Positions 47,873 to 58,619 are shown, counted from the first letter of the stretch. The stretch is DNA of 64,000 nt from Arthrobacter sp. zg-Y20 (GCF_030142075.1 NZ_CP126241.1:2046001-2110000); one strand, 5' to 3'. Made by a program: numbers and translations. Notes: generated from the sequence alone by a model not told the origin.

Positions 47873-50335
47873 CTATACCCGCCGCTGGGACCCTGTGGTC
47901 CGGTACACATCGAAAACACCGTCGATCTTGCGTACGGCGCTGAGGATGTGGCTGAGGTACTTCGGGTCCCCCATCTCGAAGACGAACTTCGACATGGCCA
48001 CGCGGTCGCTGGAGGTGTTGACGCTGGCGGAGAGGATGTTCACGTGGTTTTCCGACAGCACCCGGGTGACGTCGGACAGCAGGCTCTTGCGGTCCAGCGC
48101 CTCCACCTGGATTTCCACCAGGAAAACGCTGGACTGGGTGGGCGCCCATTCCACCGGCACAATGCGGTCCGGTGTGGCCCGCAGTTCCTGCACGTTGCGG
48201 CAGTCGCTGCGGTGCACGGACACCCCGGAGCCCCGGGTGACAAACCCGATGATCGGATCCGGCGGCACGGGGGTGCAGCAGCGAGCGAGCTTCACCCACA
48301 CGTCGCCGGTGCCGCGCACGGTGACACCGGAGTCGGTGAACTTCGGGCGCCGGGCGGCCGTGGCCACCGGGGTTTCGGCCAGATCCTCCTCGGCACCTTC
48401 ATGGCCGCCCATCAGGCCGACCAGGTGCTCAATGACGTTCTGCGCCGAGGTGTGCCCGTCGCCCACGGCCGCATAGAGTGCCGAGATGTCCTGGTGGTGC
48501 AGCTCCTCGGCCACTGCCACCAGCGCGTCGTGGGTCATCAGCCGCTGCAGCGGAAGGTTCTGCTTGCGCATTCCGCGCGTCAGCAGGTCCTTGCCCTTTT
48601 CAATGGCTTCTTCGCGGCGTTCCTTGGTGAACCACTGGCGGATCTTGTTCCGGGCCCGCGGGCTCTTCACGAAGCCCTGCCAGTCCTGGCTGGGACCGGC
48701 GCCTTCGGCCTTGGAGGTGAAGATCTCCACCCAGTCACCGTGCTGCAGCTCGCTGTTCAGCGGAACGAGTTTGCCGTTGACGCGGGCACCGATGGTCCGG
48801 TGCCCCACCTCGGTGTGCACCGCGTAGGCAAAGTCCACCGGCGTCGACCCGGCCGGCAGGGCCATGACCTCGCCCTTGGGGGTGAAGACAAACACTTCGC
48901 GGGCATTGATCTCGAACCGCAGCGAGTCCAGGAACTCATCCGGATCCGAAGTTTCCTGCTGCCAGTCCACCAGACTGCGGAGCCAGCCCATGTCATCGGC
49001 GGTTTCGGGCGACTTGCTGCCGTCTTTGTACTTCCAGTGCGCAGCCACGCCGTACTCGGCCCGGCGGTGCATGTCATGGGTGCGGATCTGGATCTCCACC
49101 GGTTTGCCGCCCGGACCGATCACCGTGGTGTGCAGCGACTGGTACATGTTGAACTTCGGCATCGCGATGTAGTCCTTGAACCGTCCCGGCAAAGGATTCC
49201 ACCGGGCGTGCAGGGCGCCCAGCGTCGCATAGCAGTCCCGTACGGAGTCGACCAGGACCCGTACACCCATCAGGTCATGGATGTCGTCGAAGTCTTTCCC
49301 CCGCACGATCATCTTCTGGTAGATGGAGTAGTAGTGCTTGGGCCGGCCGGTGATGGTCGCCTTGATCTTCACCGCATGGAGGTCATCGGCAATCTGGGAG
49401 CGGACGGTACCCAGGTACTTTTCACGCTCGGGCGTCCGGTCCCCCACCATCCGCACAATTTCGTCGTAGACCTTCGGGTGCAGTGCGGCGAAGGAAAGGT
49501 CTTCCAGCTCCCACTTGATGGTGTTCATGCCGAGGCGGTGCGCCAGCGGTGCGAAGATCTCCAGGGTTTCGCGGGCTTTCTTGGCGGAGGACTCCGGCGA
49601 GACAAACCGCCAGGTCCGCGCGTTGTGCAGCCGATCCGCGAGCTTGATGACCAGCACGCGAATGTCCTTGGCCATGGCGACGACCATTTTGCGGACCGTC
49701 TCGGACTGGGCTGCGTCACCGAAGGTGACCTTGTCCAGCTTGGTGACGCCGTCCACGAGCATGGCCACTTCCGGGCCGAACTCACGGCGCAGCTCCTCCA
49801 GCGTGTAGCTGGTGTCTTCCACGGTGTCGTGCAGCAGGGCCGCCGCCAGCGTGGTTCCGGTCATCCCGAGCTCGGCGAGGATGGTGGCCACGGCCACAGG
49901 GTGCGTGATGTAGGGATCGCCGCTCTTGCGCTTCTGCCCTTCGTGGCTGCGTTCGGCCACCACGTAGGCCCGCTGGATCAGGTCCAGGTCTTCCTTGGGG
50001 TTGTTCACCCGGACGGTGCGCAGCAGCGGTTCGAGCATGGGTGAATACCCGGGGTTGCCGCGTCCGGCGAGGCGGGCAAGCCGGGCGCGCGTGGAGCCGC
50101 GACGGCCTGTTGGGGGTGTCCGTCCGGCGCCGGGCTTGGCCGCGGCGGCTGCAGGAGCGGGAGCCGCTACGGGAGCCACGGCTGCACGGGCCGGAGCCTG
50201 CACGGAGTCAGCCGGGGTGGGGACAGCCGTGTCCGGCGCCGCGGCGTCAGGAGCCGCGGCGGACTGGGGCCCCGGATCGATCCCGGCGGCGCGGCTGTTC
50301 CCTGCCCCATTGGCAGGTGTTGCGCTGTTGCCCAC
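47873..50335 (-). CDS. rel: Bifunctional (p)ppGpp synthetase/hydrolase (RSH)
   Basis: An 820-residue long RSH protein controlling the stringent response. An Ala/Pro-rich disordered N-terminus (about 1-85) is followed by the HD hydrolase domain ([20 protein letters not shown], HDxxED near 168), the synthetase domain ([20 protein letters not shown]), TGS ([20 protein letters not shown]), and a C-terminal ACT domain. Both activities look intact. GTG 50335 has AAAGG six bases upstream. It lies downstream of secF across a likely terminator, as in other actinobacteria. Confidence 0.96.
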   Translation of the reverse strand: MGNSATPANGAGNSRAAGIDPGPQSAAAPDAAAPDTAVPTPADSVQAPARAAVAPVAAPAPAAAAAKPGAGRTPPTGRRGSTRARLARLAGRGNPGYSPMLEPLLRTVRVNNPKEDLDLIQRAYVVAERSHEGQKRKSGDPYITHPVAVATILAELGMTGTTLAAALLHDTVEDTSYTLEELRREFGPEVAMLVDGVTKLDKVTFGDAAQSETVRKMVVAMAKDIRVLVIKLADRLHNARTWRFVSPESSAKKARETLEIFAPLAHRLGMNTIKWELEDLSFAALHPKVYDEIVRMVGDRTPEREKYLGTVRSQIADDLHAVKIKATITGRPKHYYSIYQKMIVRGKDFDDIHDLMGVRVLVDSVRDCYATLGALHARWNPLPGRFKDYIAMPKFNMYQSLHTTVIGPGGKPVEIQIRTHDMHRRAEYGVAAHWKYKDGSKSPETADDMGWLRSLVDWQQETSDPDEFLDSLRFEINAREVFVFTPKGEVMALPAGSTPVDFAYAVHTEVGHRTIGARVNGKLVPLNSELQHGDWVEIFTSKAEGAGPSQDWQGFVKSPRARNKIRQWFTKERREEAIEKGKDLLTRGMRKQNLPLQRLMTHDALVAVAEELHHQDISALYAAVGDGHTSAQNVIEHLVGLMGGHEGAEEDLAETPVATAARRPKFTDSGVTVRGTGDVWVKLARCCTPVPPDPIIGFVTRGSGVSVHRSDCRNVQELRATPDRIVPVEWAPTQSSVFLVEIQVEALDRKSLLSDVTRVLSENHVNILSASVNTSSDRVAMSKFVFEMGDPKYLSHILSAVRKIDGVFDVYRTTGSQRRV

Positions 50336-50412
50336 TGCCGACCTTTCTTCGAAAAATTCAGTACAAGTGCCCTGTCAACCAGTCTAAGCCTGCCCGCACC
50401 GCTTAAACCGCA

Positions 50413-50444
50413 GGTTCCGCACTCCCGGCAGGGAGTACGGAACC
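50413..50444 (-). terminator. Terminator of secDF
   Basis: Arms GGTTCCGCACTCCC (50413-50426) and GGGAGTACGGAACC (50431-50444) pair with one mismatch around GGCA, and AAACC/GGTTT lies just outside. It sits about 70 bases after the secF stop on the minus strand. Confidence 0.72.
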
Positions 50445-50479
50445 GTGGGGTTTATCCGTGAGCAGTTCCGGTGCGGGAC

Positions 50480-50513
50480 TGGACTCCCGGAGGTACTGGA
50501 CTCCCGGAGGTAC
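50480..50513 (-). repeat. 17-base perfect tandem duplication at the end of secF
   Basis: The unit TGGACTCCCGGAGGTAC occurs twice head to tail (50480-50496, 50497-50513), directly after the secF stop codon and sharing its last base. Each copy contains the hairpin-forming CTCCCGGAG core. It could be a recent slippage product. Confidence 0.88.
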
Positions 50514-51523
50514 TAGGCGTCGGCGACGGCCGGCGTCTTGCCGGCGCGGCGTTCTTCGACGCGTTTGGCCTGCTTGCGGATCCCGGCCTCGTTGCGGCGC
50601 AGCCATGCGTACATGGGCGCTGCGATGAAGATGGTGGCAATGGTGCCCAGGATGATCCCGACAAACAATGCCAGGGACAGGTCCTTCAGGGTGCCTGCAC
50701 CCAGCAGCAGGGCACCAATGAACAGGATGGAGGCCACCGGAAGCACTGCCACCACGGAAGTGTTGATGGACCGGACCAGGGTCTGGTTGACGGCCAGGTT
50801 CACTTCCTCGGCGAAGGTCCGCTTGGTGCGCTTATCCAGGTCCTTGGTGTTTTCGCGGACCTTGTCGAAGACCACCACGGTGTCATACAACGAATAGCTG
50901 AGCACGGTCAGGAACCCGATGATGGCCGACGGCGTCACCTCGAAACCGCTCAGCGCGTACACACCGGCGGTCACCACCATGACTACCAGCAGTCCGGTGA
51001 CGGCAGCCAGCGACATCTTCCAGGTCCGGAAGTACAGAGCCATCAGCACCGCGGCCAGCGCCACGAACACGATCAGGCCCACCAATGCCTGCCGGCTGAC
51101 GTCGCTGCCCCACGTAGGACCGATGAACGTGGAGGTGACCTCGTCCTGGCTCACGCCGTAGGTATCGGCCAGTGACTCCTTGACCTGGATGGTCTGGTCG
51201 TCGCTGAGCTTCTCCGTCTGGATCCGCATGGTGCCCGGGGCAATGTTGGTGACCTTCGGGTCTGCGGTGCCGGCCACCTCGGCTACGGCTTCCTCACCGC
51301 GGCCGACATCGGTGTTGGCCACGTTGGAGACCGTGAACTCGGAACCGCCGCGGAACTCGATACCGAGGTTGAAGCCACCCTTGGCCACCGGGATGAGGAT
51401 GGAAATGACTACGGCAACCCCCGCGATCAGGAACCACAGCTTCGCTTTGCCAACGAAGTTGTAGGACCGCTTTCCGGTGTAGAGGTCATTGCCGAATGCG
51501 GCGAAACTGGGGAGCTTGCTCAT
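50513..51523 (-). CDS. secF: Protein translocase subunit SecF
   Basis: A 336-residue membrane protein that pulls secreted proteins through SecYEG using the proton motive force, together with SecD. It has six transmembrane helices; the first is near residue 30-45, followed by the periplasmic-side NLGIEFRGGSEFTV, and the cytosolic RENTKDLDKRTKRTFAEEVN loop lies before TM5. ATG 51523 overlaps the secD stop by one base. Confidence 0.95.
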   Translation of the reverse strand: MSKLPSFAAFGNDLYTGKRSYNFVGKAKLWFLIAGVAVVISILIPVAKGGFNLGIEFRGGSEFTVSNVANTDVGRGEEAVAEVAGTADPKVTNIAPGTMRIQTEKLSDDQTIQVKESLADTYGVSQDEVTSTFIGPTWGSDVSRQALVGLIVFVALAAVLMALYFRTWKMSLAAVTGLLVVMVVTAGVYALSGFEVTPSAIIGFLTVLSYSLYDTVVVFDKVRENTKDLDKRTKRTFAEEVNLAVNQTLVRSINTSVVAVLPVASILFIGALLLGAGTLKDLSLALFVGIILGTIATIFIAAPMYAWLRRNEAGIRKQAKRVEERRAGKTPAVADA

Positions 51524-53247
51524 TACTCGCCGTCCTTCTCGGAGCTGCGGCCGCTGCCGGCCATGGAGTCGTGCTTTTCGGCAAGCCGGCGCTCGGCAAT
51601 TGTCATCCGGCGCTCGGCTTCCTTGGCAGCGGCCTTGTTCTTGCCGCGCAGGGCCGGGGCATCGCCGGGCTCGCGCATCCGGCCGGCACCGCGGTACAGC
51701 GGCACCGCGCCCAGCCTGCTGGCATCCAGACCGGAGAACCGGTGTCCTTCACCGAAGAACTTGGTGCGGGCCAGCAACACCATGGTCGGGTGCGTGAACA
51801 TAAAGACCACGATCAGGTCGGCGACGGCGGTCAGTCCGAGGGTGAACGCGAAGCCGCGCACGTTGCCAACGGCAACGAAGTAGAGCACGACGGCGGCCAG
51901 GATGTTCACTGCCTTGGAGGCCAGTACGGTGCGCTTGGCCCGCTTCCAGCCGGTGTCCACAGCGGAGACCAGTCCGCGTCCGTCGCGCAGTTCGTCGCGG
52001 ATGCGTTCAAAGTAGACGATGAACGAGTCCGCTGTCTGGCCGATGGCGACAATTAGGCCCGCCACACCGGCCAGCGACAGCCGGTAGTTCTGGCTCCAGC
52101 CCAGGATGGCGATGGCCAGGTAGGTCAGCACACCGGCAACCACCAGGGACGCGATAGTGACGAAGCCCAGTGCGCGGTACTGGAAGAGCGAGTAGACGGC
52201 CACCAGGATGAGGCCGATCAGGCCGGCGATAATGCCCATCCGCAGCTGGTCGGCACCGAGGGTGGCGGACACCTGCTGTTCGCTCTGGATGTCGAAGCTG
52301 ATCGGCAGGGCACCGTACTTCAGCTGCTCGGACAGCGCCTTCGCGCTCTCCTGGGTGAAGGTGCCGGTGATCTGTGCGTTGCCGTCGGTGATCACGTTGT
52401 TAACCGTGGGTGCAGAGATGATCTGTCCGTCCAGGACAATCGCGAACTGGTTCCGCGGATCGCCCTTGAAGGTGATCAGCCGCTCGGTGACTCCACGGAA
52501 CGCGTCAGTGCCCTCATCGTTGAAGTCGATGTTGACGGCCCACTGCCCGGTGGAAACACCGTTGCTGCTCTGTGCCATTCCGAAGCTGGCGGTGGAGATA
52601 TCCGCACCGGGAACTTCCACCGGACCCAGGATGTACTTTCCGGCCGTGCCGGGTTCGCACGCGACCATGGGCTGGTCCGCCGGCGCCTGCTCCGCGTTGG
52701 CGATGGTGTCCGGGTTCAAGCAGTCGGTGGTTTCGAACTCGGTCTGCAGTTCCGGGGTAATCCAGTTGGTGTCCGACTTGTCCGTCGGCTCGGCTGACGG
52801 CGTCGGCAGCTGCTCAGCGGGAGTCGGGTCGGTGACCGCTGCTCCCTGTCCCCCGCCGCCGGCCAGGACCGGGCGGAACTCCATCTGGGCTGAGGCCTGG
52901 ATGAGTTCGCGGGTTTCGGCATCCGGGACACCCGGCAGCGAGACCACGACGTTGCGGTTGGACTGCGTGCTGATCTCCGCTTCGGAGACGCCGCTGCCGT
53001 CCACGCGCTGGCGGATGATCTCCACGGCCTGGTCCAGCTGCTCGGCAGTGATTTCATTGTCACCGCCCTGCACCTCGGGTGCCAGGATCATCTGGGTGCC
53101 GCCCTCAAGGTCGAGGGCAAGCTTCGGGGTCCAGCTGGCGTTGCTCCACATGGAGCCTCCGCCAAGCAGAAGGGCAAGTGCAGCAAAAATGACGCCCAAC
53201 CAGATGAGCGTCTTTTTGGCGGCCGAGCCGGGGCCGGTACGGGGCAT
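51523..53247 (-). CDS. secD: Protein translocase subunit SecD
   Basis: A 574-residue SecD. N-terminal transmembrane helix (about residues 13-30), then a large external P1 region with LALDLEGGTQMIL, an insertion rich in Ser/Thr/Pro (EQLPTPSAEPTDKSDTN), and five more helices with FIVYFERIRDELRDGRG near the conserved cytosolic loop. The C-terminus is Arg/Lys-rich. ATG 53247. It follows yajC, separated by 93 bases with a weak inverted repeat. Confidence 0.95.
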   Translation of the reverse strand: MPRTGPGSAAKKTLIWLGVIFAALALLLGGGSMWSNASWTPKLALDLEGGTQMILAPEVQGGDNEITAEQLDQAVEIIRQRVDGSGVSEAEISTQSNRNVVVSLPGVPDAETRELIQASAQMEFRPVLAGGGGQGAAVTDPTPAEQLPTPSAEPTDKSDTNWITPELQTEFETTDCLNPDTIANAEQAPADQPMVACEPGTAGKYILGPVEVPGADISTASFGMAQSSNGVSTGQWAVNIDFNDEGTDAFRGVTERLITFKGDPRNQFAIVLDGQIISAPTVNNVITDGNAQITGTFTQESAKALSEQLKYGALPISFDIQSEQQVSATLGADQLRMGIIAGLIGLILVAVYSLFQYRALGFVTIASLVVAGVLTYLAIAILGWSQNYRLSLAGVAGLIVAIGQTADSFIVYFERIRDELRDGRGLVSAVDTGWKRAKRTVLASKAVNILAAVVLYFVAVGNVRGFAFTLGLTAVADLIVVFMFTHPTMVLLARTKFFGEGHRFSGLDASRLGAVPLYRGAGRMREPGDAPALRGKNKAAAKEAERRMTIAERRLAEKHDSMAGSGRSSEKDGE

Positions 53248-53340
53248 AGGGAATATTCCTTAAGGGCGAAGATCACCGGAACCGTTCGGGCTCCGGTGAG
53301 GCAAGCGGGACCGCAATGCCCCGCTTGGCTCGTGGAGAGT

Positions 53341-53787
53341 CTAGTTCTCTTTTTTCTCGTCGCGGTTCAGGCGCTTGAGTGTTTCTTCGGGAGTCTCGTC
53401 CTGCGGGGCGGCTGCGTCGCGGGCGACAGTGGCGTCCGTGCTGCCGTGGGGGTCCTTGCCGAGGGTCAGCGAAGAAGCGTCGTCGGGAACAACGGTGCCT
53501 TCTGTTTCCGCGTCTTCCTCAGCGGCCGGGACAGTGACTACCTTGGTCAGCGCCTGCAGGTGGACGGTAGCCGTGTTGCCCGGGGAAAGCTCCAGGACGG
53601 CCTTGTTCTCTTCCTGGTCCACGGAAACGATCCGGCCGAAAAGCCCGAACTGGGTCATGACCTCGGTGCCCGGAACCATCTGGGAGCGCTGCTGGGCCAC
53701 CGACTGCGTCGTCTTCTTCTGCTTGCGGAACATCATGATCACGAAGACCACCAGGAGCAGGGGAAGAAGGAGATCAGTGGGATTCAC
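53341..53787 (-). CDS. yajC: Preprotein translocase subunit YajC
   Basis: A 148-residue SecDF accessory protein. One N-terminal transmembrane helix (about residues 4-20, LLLPLLLVVFVIMMF), then the conserved VPGTEVMTQFGLFGRIVSVD region. The long acidic C-terminal tail (about residues 95-148) is extended compared with E. coli. GTG 53787 is the start, with GGAA upstream. Genes yajC-secD-secF are in the standard order. Confidence 0.93.
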   Translation of the reverse strand: MNPTDLLLPLLLVVFVIMMFRKQKKTTQSVAQQRSQMVPGTEVMTQFGLFGRIVSVDQEENKAVLELSPGNTATVHLQALTKVVTVPAAEEDAETEGTVVPDDASSLTLGKDPHGSTDATVARDAAAPQDETPEETLKRLNRDEKKEN

Positions 53788-53890
53788 GTGGGGAGTTCCA
53801 TTTCTGTTGGGGAAGGTTCAGGCATTTCCGGGCATCGCGCCGGGACCGTGCCGTAGGGCCAGTCTAAGGGGAAAACGTGGAAGGAACCTG

Positions 53891-54982
53891 TTAAGTTTCC
53901 AGAGGCGTCCAGTCACCGGCTCCGGCCGCGGTGGCCGTGCCGGGTCCGGAGAACATGTTCGCGGGCATGGCCGCGGCCACGTGTTCGGGCATTTGCAGCC
54001 CCAGGTGCTCCCAGGCCGCGCGGGTGGCAATCCGGCCCCGCGGGGTCCGGCCCAGCAGCCCCTCGCGGACCAAGTAAGGCTCAGCCACTGTTTCAACCGT
54101 TTCCGGTTCCTCACCGACGGCGATGGCCAGGGTGGACAGGCCCACCGGGCCGCCGTTGAATTTGGTGATCAGGGCGGTCAGCACTGCCCGGTCCAGCCGG
54201 TCCAGGCCAAGCACATCCACTTCGTACATATCCAGGGCCGCGCCGGCCGAACGGGCGTCAATCTGTTCGATGCCGTGGACCAGGGCCCAGTCGCGGACCC
54301 GCCGCAGCAGCCGGTTGGCAATACGGGGCGTGCCGCGGGAGCGGCCGGCCACCTCGGCGAACCCGGCCGAGTTGACCTTCATATCCATCAGCATGGCTGA
54401 GCGGCGCAGCACCAGTTCCAGCTCGTCCGTGGAATAGAACTCCAGGTGCCCGGTGAAGCCGAAACGGTCCCGGAGCGGGCCGGGCAGCAGGCCGGCACGG
54501 GTAGTGGCACCCACCAGGGTGAAGGGCGGCAGCTCCAGGGGAATGGCCGTGGCGCCGGCTCCCTTTCCCACCACAATGTCTACCCGGAAATCTTCCATGG
54601 CCATGTAGAGCATTTCCTCGGCCGGCCGGGACATCCGGTGGATTTCGTCCAGGAACAGCACCTCGCCCTCGGTCAGGGAGGACAGGATGGCGGCCAGGTC
54701 GCCGGCGTGCTGGATGGCCGGTCCGGAGCTGATCCGCAGCGGCGCGTTCATTTCCGCGGCGATGATCATCGAAAGGGTGGTCTTGCCAAGGCCGGGCGGA
54801 CCGGAAAGCAGCACATGGTCCGCGCTGCGGCCGCGCAGCCGGGACGCTTCCAGGACCAGGGACAGCTGTTCGCGGACGCGTTTCTGCCCCACGAAGTCAT
54901 CCAGGTTCTTGGGCCGCAGGGCGGCTTCTATGGCTTTGTCGTCCGGGTCCGGGCCCGGGGCGACCAGTGATTCAGCGGACAT
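53891..54982 (-). CDS. ruvB: Holliday junction branch migration helicase RuvB
   Basis: A 363-residue AAA+ motor. [18 protein letters not shown] opens the ATPase, with Walker [10 protein letters not shown] and Walker [10 protein letters not shown]; the C-terminal winged helix ([15 protein letters not shown]) binds DNA. It drives branch migration with RuvA. The ATG at 54982 follows the ruvA stop by one base. Confidence 0.97.
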   Translation of the reverse strand: MSAESLVAPGPDPDDKAIEAALRPKNLDDFVGQKRVREQLSLVLEASRLRGRSADHVLLSGPPGLGKTTLSMIIAAEMNAPLRISSGPAIQHAGDLAAILSSLTEGEVLFLDEIHRMSRPAEEMLYMAMEDFRVDIVVGKGAGATAIPLELPPFTLVGATTRAGLLPGPLRDRFGFTGHLEFYSTDELELVLRRSAMLMDMKVNSAGFAEVAGRSRGTPRIANRLLRRVRDWALVHGIEQIDARSAGAALDMYEVDVLGLDRLDRAVLTALITKFNGGPVGLSTLAIAVGEEPETVETVAEPYLVREGLLGRTPRGRIATRAAWEHLGLQMPEHVAAAMPANMFSGPGTATAAGAGDWTPLET

Positions 54983-54983
54983 G

Positions 54984-55610
54984 TCAGCCGGCCTTCCGGC
55001 GTGTGGATGCGCGGGCGCCGTCGGTGCCCAGACGTCGCAGGGTCAGCTTCAGGATCTCGCCCACGTTGCCGGTTGCGGCGACGTCGGGGTGTTCGGCAGC
55101 GGTGTCCTCGATGGCCGTCGTGGCATCCTTTTCGGACCAGCCCAGCCCGGTCATGGCTGCCAGCACCTGCTCCTGCCAGCGCGGGGCGGCAGGGTTTTCC
55201 GTTGTTCCGTGCGGCACCAGCTTGTCCGCCAGTTCCAGGACGATGCGCCGGGCACCCTTGGGGCCTATGCCGGAGACCTTACTGAAGGCCTTGTCGTCTC
55301 CGGTGGAGGCGGCCACGCGGATGGCTTCGGGGGTATGCACGGCCAGGACGGCCAGCGCGATCCGCGGCCCGACACCACTGACGCCGAGGAGGATTTCGAA
55401 CACCTCGCGCTGGTCGGCGTCGGAGAAGCCGTAAAGGGTCATGGAGTCCTCGCGGACAATCATGGCCGTGTGGACGGACGCTTCACTTCCCGTGCGCAGG
55501 GTGGCGAGGGTCTGGGGCGTGGCCTGGACGAGCATCCCGAGTCCGTGGACATCGATGACTGCCGAATTGAGGCCCACGTGCGAAACGACCCCGCGGAGGG
55601 AACTGATCAT
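54984..55610 (-). CDS. ruvA: Holliday junction DNA-binding protein RuvA
   Basis: A 208-residue tetrameric junction-binding protein. It begins [20 protein letters not shown] (OB fold), has two helix-hairpin-helix motifs ([16 protein letters not shown] and [16 protein letters not shown]) and the C-terminal RuvB-contact domain. It lies between ruvC and ruvB. Confidence 0.96.
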   Translation of the reverse strand: MISSLRGVVSHVGLNSAVIDVHGLGMLVQATPQTLATLRTGSEASVHTAMIVREDSMTLYGFSDADQREVFEILLGVSGVGPRIALAVLAVHTPEAIRVAASTGDDKAFSKVSGIGPKGARRIVLELADKLVPHGTTENPAAPRWQEQVLAAMTGLGWSEKDATTAIEDTAAEHPDVAATGNVGEILKLTLRRLGTDGARASTRRKAG

Positions 55611-55683
55611 GAAGGAACTCCAGAGGCTGTATAGAACATATCTACGAATACCCTACTTGCTGGTGCCCGCATTCCCCTGCTGT

Positions 55684-56283
55684 TCAGTAGCTTCCGCGTT
55701 TTGCGCGTGCTTCGGCTTCCGCCCACAGCCGCTGCGCCGCCGTCATGCCGGTGTTCGGTGCGGTGCCCCGGGATGCCGAACCGGCAGTGGGTCCGGGGCC
55801 GGCGACGCCGCGCCGCCAGGCGTGCGTGATGGCCAGGGCCAGGGCGTCGGCGGCGTCGGCGGGCTTGGGCATTTCGTCCAGCCGCAGGATCTTGGTCACC
55901 ATCTTCCCCACCGCGTCCTTGTTGGCCGAACCGGATCCGGTGACCGCCGCCTTGACCTCGGTGGGTGTGTGCAGGGCCACGGGAATGCCGCGCCTGGCCG
56001 CGGCGGCAATGACGACGCCGGAAGCCTGGGCGGTGCCCATCACGGTGCTGACGTTGAGCTGGCTGAAGACCCGCTCCACCGCCAGGACGTCCGGCCGGTG
56101 GGTATCCAGCCACAGTTCGATGGCTTCGGAGATCACCAGCAGCCGGGCATCCAGGGCGGTTCCGGCCACGGTGCCTACAACACCGACGGCCACGAGGGTG
56201 GCCCGGCGGTTCCCTTCGACCTCAACTACCCCGAGGCCGCAGCGGGTCAGGCCGGGGTCCACCCCCAGGACGCGTAAAGACAC
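55684..56283 (-). CDS. ruvC: Crossover junction endonuclease RuvC
   Basis: A 199-residue RNase H-fold resolvase. The catalytic acidic residues are visible: [10 protein letters not shown] (Asp near residue 8), LAVERVFSQ, and near the C-terminus of the core [14 protein letters not shown]-terminal tail of about 35 residues is not part of the standard core. GTG 56283. It is 11 bases downstream of yebC. Confidence 0.95.
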   Translation of the reverse strand: MSLRVLGVDPGLTRCGLGVVEVEGNRRATLVAVGVVGTVAGTALDARLLVISEAIELWLDTHRPDVLAVERVFSQLNVSTVMGTAQASGVVIAAAARRGIPVALHTPTEVKAAVTGSGSANKDAVGKMVTKILRLDEMPKPADAADALALAITHAWRRGVAGPGPTAGSASRGTAPNTGMTAAQRLWAEAEARAKRGSY

Positions 56284-56294
56284 TGAATCGGCGC

Positions 56295-57053
56295 TTAGTC
56301 GTCTTCTTCAAGCTCGGCCATGACTGCGGCCGGGATGTCAGCGTTGGAGTAGACGTTCTGCACGTCGTCGAGCTCTTCGAGGGCGTCCACGAGCTTGAGG
56401 AACTTGCGGGAAGCATCGGCATCCAGTTCCACATGCATGGAGGGTACGAATTCGGCTTCGTCGGTTTCGTACTCGATGCCGGCTTCTTCCAGGGCACCAA
56501 CAACGGCGCGCAGGTCCTGCGGCTCCGAGACGATCTCGAAGTTCTCGCCGGACTCCTTGACCTCATCTGCGCCGGCATCCAGCACGGCCATCAGCAGGTC
56601 ATCTTCGGTGAGGCCGTTCTTGGGCAGGTTCACGACGCCCTTGCGGGTGAACATGTAGGCCACCGAGCCCGGATCGCCCATGTTGCCGCCGTTGCGCGTT
56701 ACCGCCAGGCGCACCTCGGATGCTGCGCGGTTCTTGTTGTCCGTGAGGCACTCGATCAGCAGGGCCGAGCCCTGGGGACCATAGCCTTCATACATGATGG
56801 TCTGGTAGTCGACGGCCTCGCCCAGCAGGCCGGCACCGCGCTTGACGGCACGGTTGATGTTGTCGATGGGCACAGAGGTCTTCTTGGCCTTTGAAACGGC
56901 CAGTTCAAGGGCCGGATTGCCCGCCATGTCGGCGCCGCCGGCACGTGCTGCAACTTCGATGTTCTTGATCAGCTTGGCGAAGGACTTGGCGCGCTTGGCA
57001 TCAATTACGGCCTTCTTGTGCTTGGTGGTTGCCCATTTAGAGTGGCCCGACAT
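56295..57053 (-). CDS. YebC/PmpR family transcription/translation factor
   Basis: A 252-residue TACO1-like protein. It begins [21 protein letters not shown], the hallmark, with [22 protein letters not shown] in the middle and an acidic tail. Members act as local regulators and, in recent work, in relieving ribosome stalling at proline-rich sites, which would complement EF-P at 24098. The gene leads the ruvCAB group, as in many bacteria. ATG 57053 has GGAGAAG upstream. Confidence 0.95.
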   Translation of the reverse strand: MSGHSKWATTKHKKAVIDAKRAKSFAKLIKNIEVAARAGGADMAGNPALELAVSKAKKTSVPIDNINRAVKRGAGLLGEAVDYQTIMYEGYGPQGSALLIECLTDNKNRAASEVRLAVTRNGGNMGDPGSVAYMFTRKGVVNLPKNGLTEDDLLMAVLDAGADEVKESGENFEIVSEPQDLRAVVGALEEAGIEYETDEAEFVPSMHVELDADASRKFLKLVDALEELDDVQNVYSNADIPAAVMAELEEDD

Positions 57054-57333
57054 GCTCTACGCTTCTCCTAAAGATCCTGTGGATAAAAAGTCCGGCCGCC
57101 CACCGCCTGCCTTGGGCCGCGGGAATACCCGCCCAGACAGGGACACCGGCTGGCTTCCCGAACGCACTGCAATAATTCTAGCGACCGAATCCCGTTCCGG
57201 CGGCGGAAACGCTGCCGCACTTTCCCCTGCGGCCCCTGCTGCCGCTCCGGCCCGGGTCAAAAACACCGGTTCCCGTCCCGCTTTGCGTGCAGCCTCACGC
57301 CGCCCCGGCCCGCCTGCGGACAGGGCGGTGCGC

Positions 57334-57339
57334 TATATT
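57334..57339 (+). promoter_or_regulatory. -10 element for leaderless murT-gatD transcript
   Basis: TATATT ends eight bases before the murT ATG. With a start at the usual 6-8 bases downstream, transcription would begin at or one to two bases before the A of ATG, and no ribosome binding site exists. In the 294-base gap between yebC and murT I see no other feature. Confidence 0.6.
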
Positions 57340-57347
57340 CAGTAACC

Positions 57348-58619
57348 ATGAGTTCTTTCTCCATCCTGGTCGGAAAACTGGTCCGCAGTGCCTCCAAACT
57401 GCGTGGCGGCGGCTCCGCCCTGCCGGGCCTGGTGGTGGAGAAAATCGACCCCGACTTCATCCGCCGCACCCTCGCGGACCTGCCGCTCGGCGTCGCCGTC
57501 GTCTCCGGCACCAATGGCAAAACCACCACAACCAAGATGGTGGTGGAGCTGCTCGAGAGCCAGGGTCTGAAGGTCTTCACCAACCGCACGGGCAGCAACT
57601 TCACCCGCGGTGTAGCCGCGGCCCTGCTGGGCGAGGTGAATATGCGCGGCCGGCTGGATGCCGACATCGCCGTCCTGGAGCTGGACGAGGCGCACGCGGT
57701 GCACTTCGTGAAGCTGATCCAGCCGCGCTACAGCCTGCTGCTGAACGTGCTGCGGGACCAACTGGACCGGTTCGGCGAGATCGACAAGACCACTCGGCTG
57801 CTGGAGCAGATTGCCCGTGCCACCACTGAGACCGTGGTGTTGAACCGGGAGGATCCCCGTGTGGCCGGCATTGCCGAGTCCCTGACTACCCAGCGCGCCG
57901 TGTACTTCGGCCTGGATGCCTCGCTGCGCAGCACCTTCCCCAATGACGACGAGATGCGCGGCAGCCTGGCCGAGGCCCTGGCCGCCACGCAGGAAGCCGA
58001 CGTCGTCCTGACCCGTGTTGGCGAGGCGGATGCCGATTTCCTGGTCGACGGCGCAACCCGCACCTCCGGCCTCAAGCTCCGAGGCGTCTACAACATCTTC
58101 AATGCCGCTGCTGCGCTGGCCTTCGCCAGGACCATCACCGGCAAGGACACCGACGCCGAGGCACTGTTCACCGCGCTGTCCAACGTCGAGCCGGCCTTCG
58201 GGCGCGGCGAATCACTGACGGTCAACGGGCAGCCGCTGGAACTGGTGCTGGTGAAGAACCCCAGCGGTTTCCGCCTCGGGCTGAAATCTTTTGCGGCTCA
58301 CGGCTACTCGACCATGATTGCCATCAATGACAATTACGCCGACGGCAGGGACATGTCCTGGCTATGGGACGTGGACTTCGAATCCCTCGCCGACGGCGGC
58401 GTGGACGTGGTCAGCGGTGTGCGCGCCTATGACATGGCGCTGCGCCTGAAGTACGACGACGTGCCCGTACGCACCGTCGAACCGGACATCACGGACGGCC
58501 TGAAGCGTTTCATCAAGGACTCCCCCGGGGTTCCCATGCGGATCTTCTGCACGTACACCGCCATGCTGGCGGTGCGCCGGGAACTCTCCAAGATCACGAA
58601 GGTAGAGGTGGTCTCATGA
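57348..58619 (+). CDS. murT: Lipid II isoglutaminyl synthase, MurT subunit (zinc ribbon absent)
   Basis: A 423-residue Mur-ligase-like subunit that, with GatD, amidates the D-Glu of lipid II. The ATP motif VVSGTNGKTTTTK (GTNGKT at about 54-59) and the C-terminal DUF1727 segment NDNYADGRDMSWLWD (about 328-341) with the catalytic Asp are present. Staphylococcal and streptococcal MurT carry a four-Cys zinc ribbon in the middle domain. This protein has only one Cys in total, so the ribbon is missing. The stop overlaps the gatD start by four bases. Confidence 0.9.
   Translation: MSSFSILVGKLVRSASKLRGGGSALPGLVVEKIDPDFIRRTLADLPLGVAVVSGTNGKTTTTKMVVELLESQGLKVFTNRTGSNFTRGVAAALLGEVNMRGRLDADIAVLELDEAHAVHFVKLIQPRYSLLLNVLRDQLDRFGEIDKTTRLLEQIARATTETVVLNREDPRVAGIAESLTTQRAVYFGLDASLRSTFPNDDEMRGSLAEALAATQEADVVLTRVGEADADFLVDGATRTSGLKLRGVYNIFNAAAALAFARTITGKDTDAEALFTALSNVEPAFGRGESLTVNGQPLELVLVKNPSGFRLGLKSFAAHGYSTMIAINDNYADGRDMSWLWDVDFESLADGGVDVVSGVRAYDMALRLKYDDVPVRTVEPDITDGLKRFIKDSPGVPMRIFCTYTAMLAVRRELSKITKVEVVS

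Noticed and set aside
53248-53340. Terminator between yajC and secD
   Set aside because: Two short imperfect stems (for example CAAGCGGG pairing) exist, but no T-run; the genes are expected to be co-transcribed.
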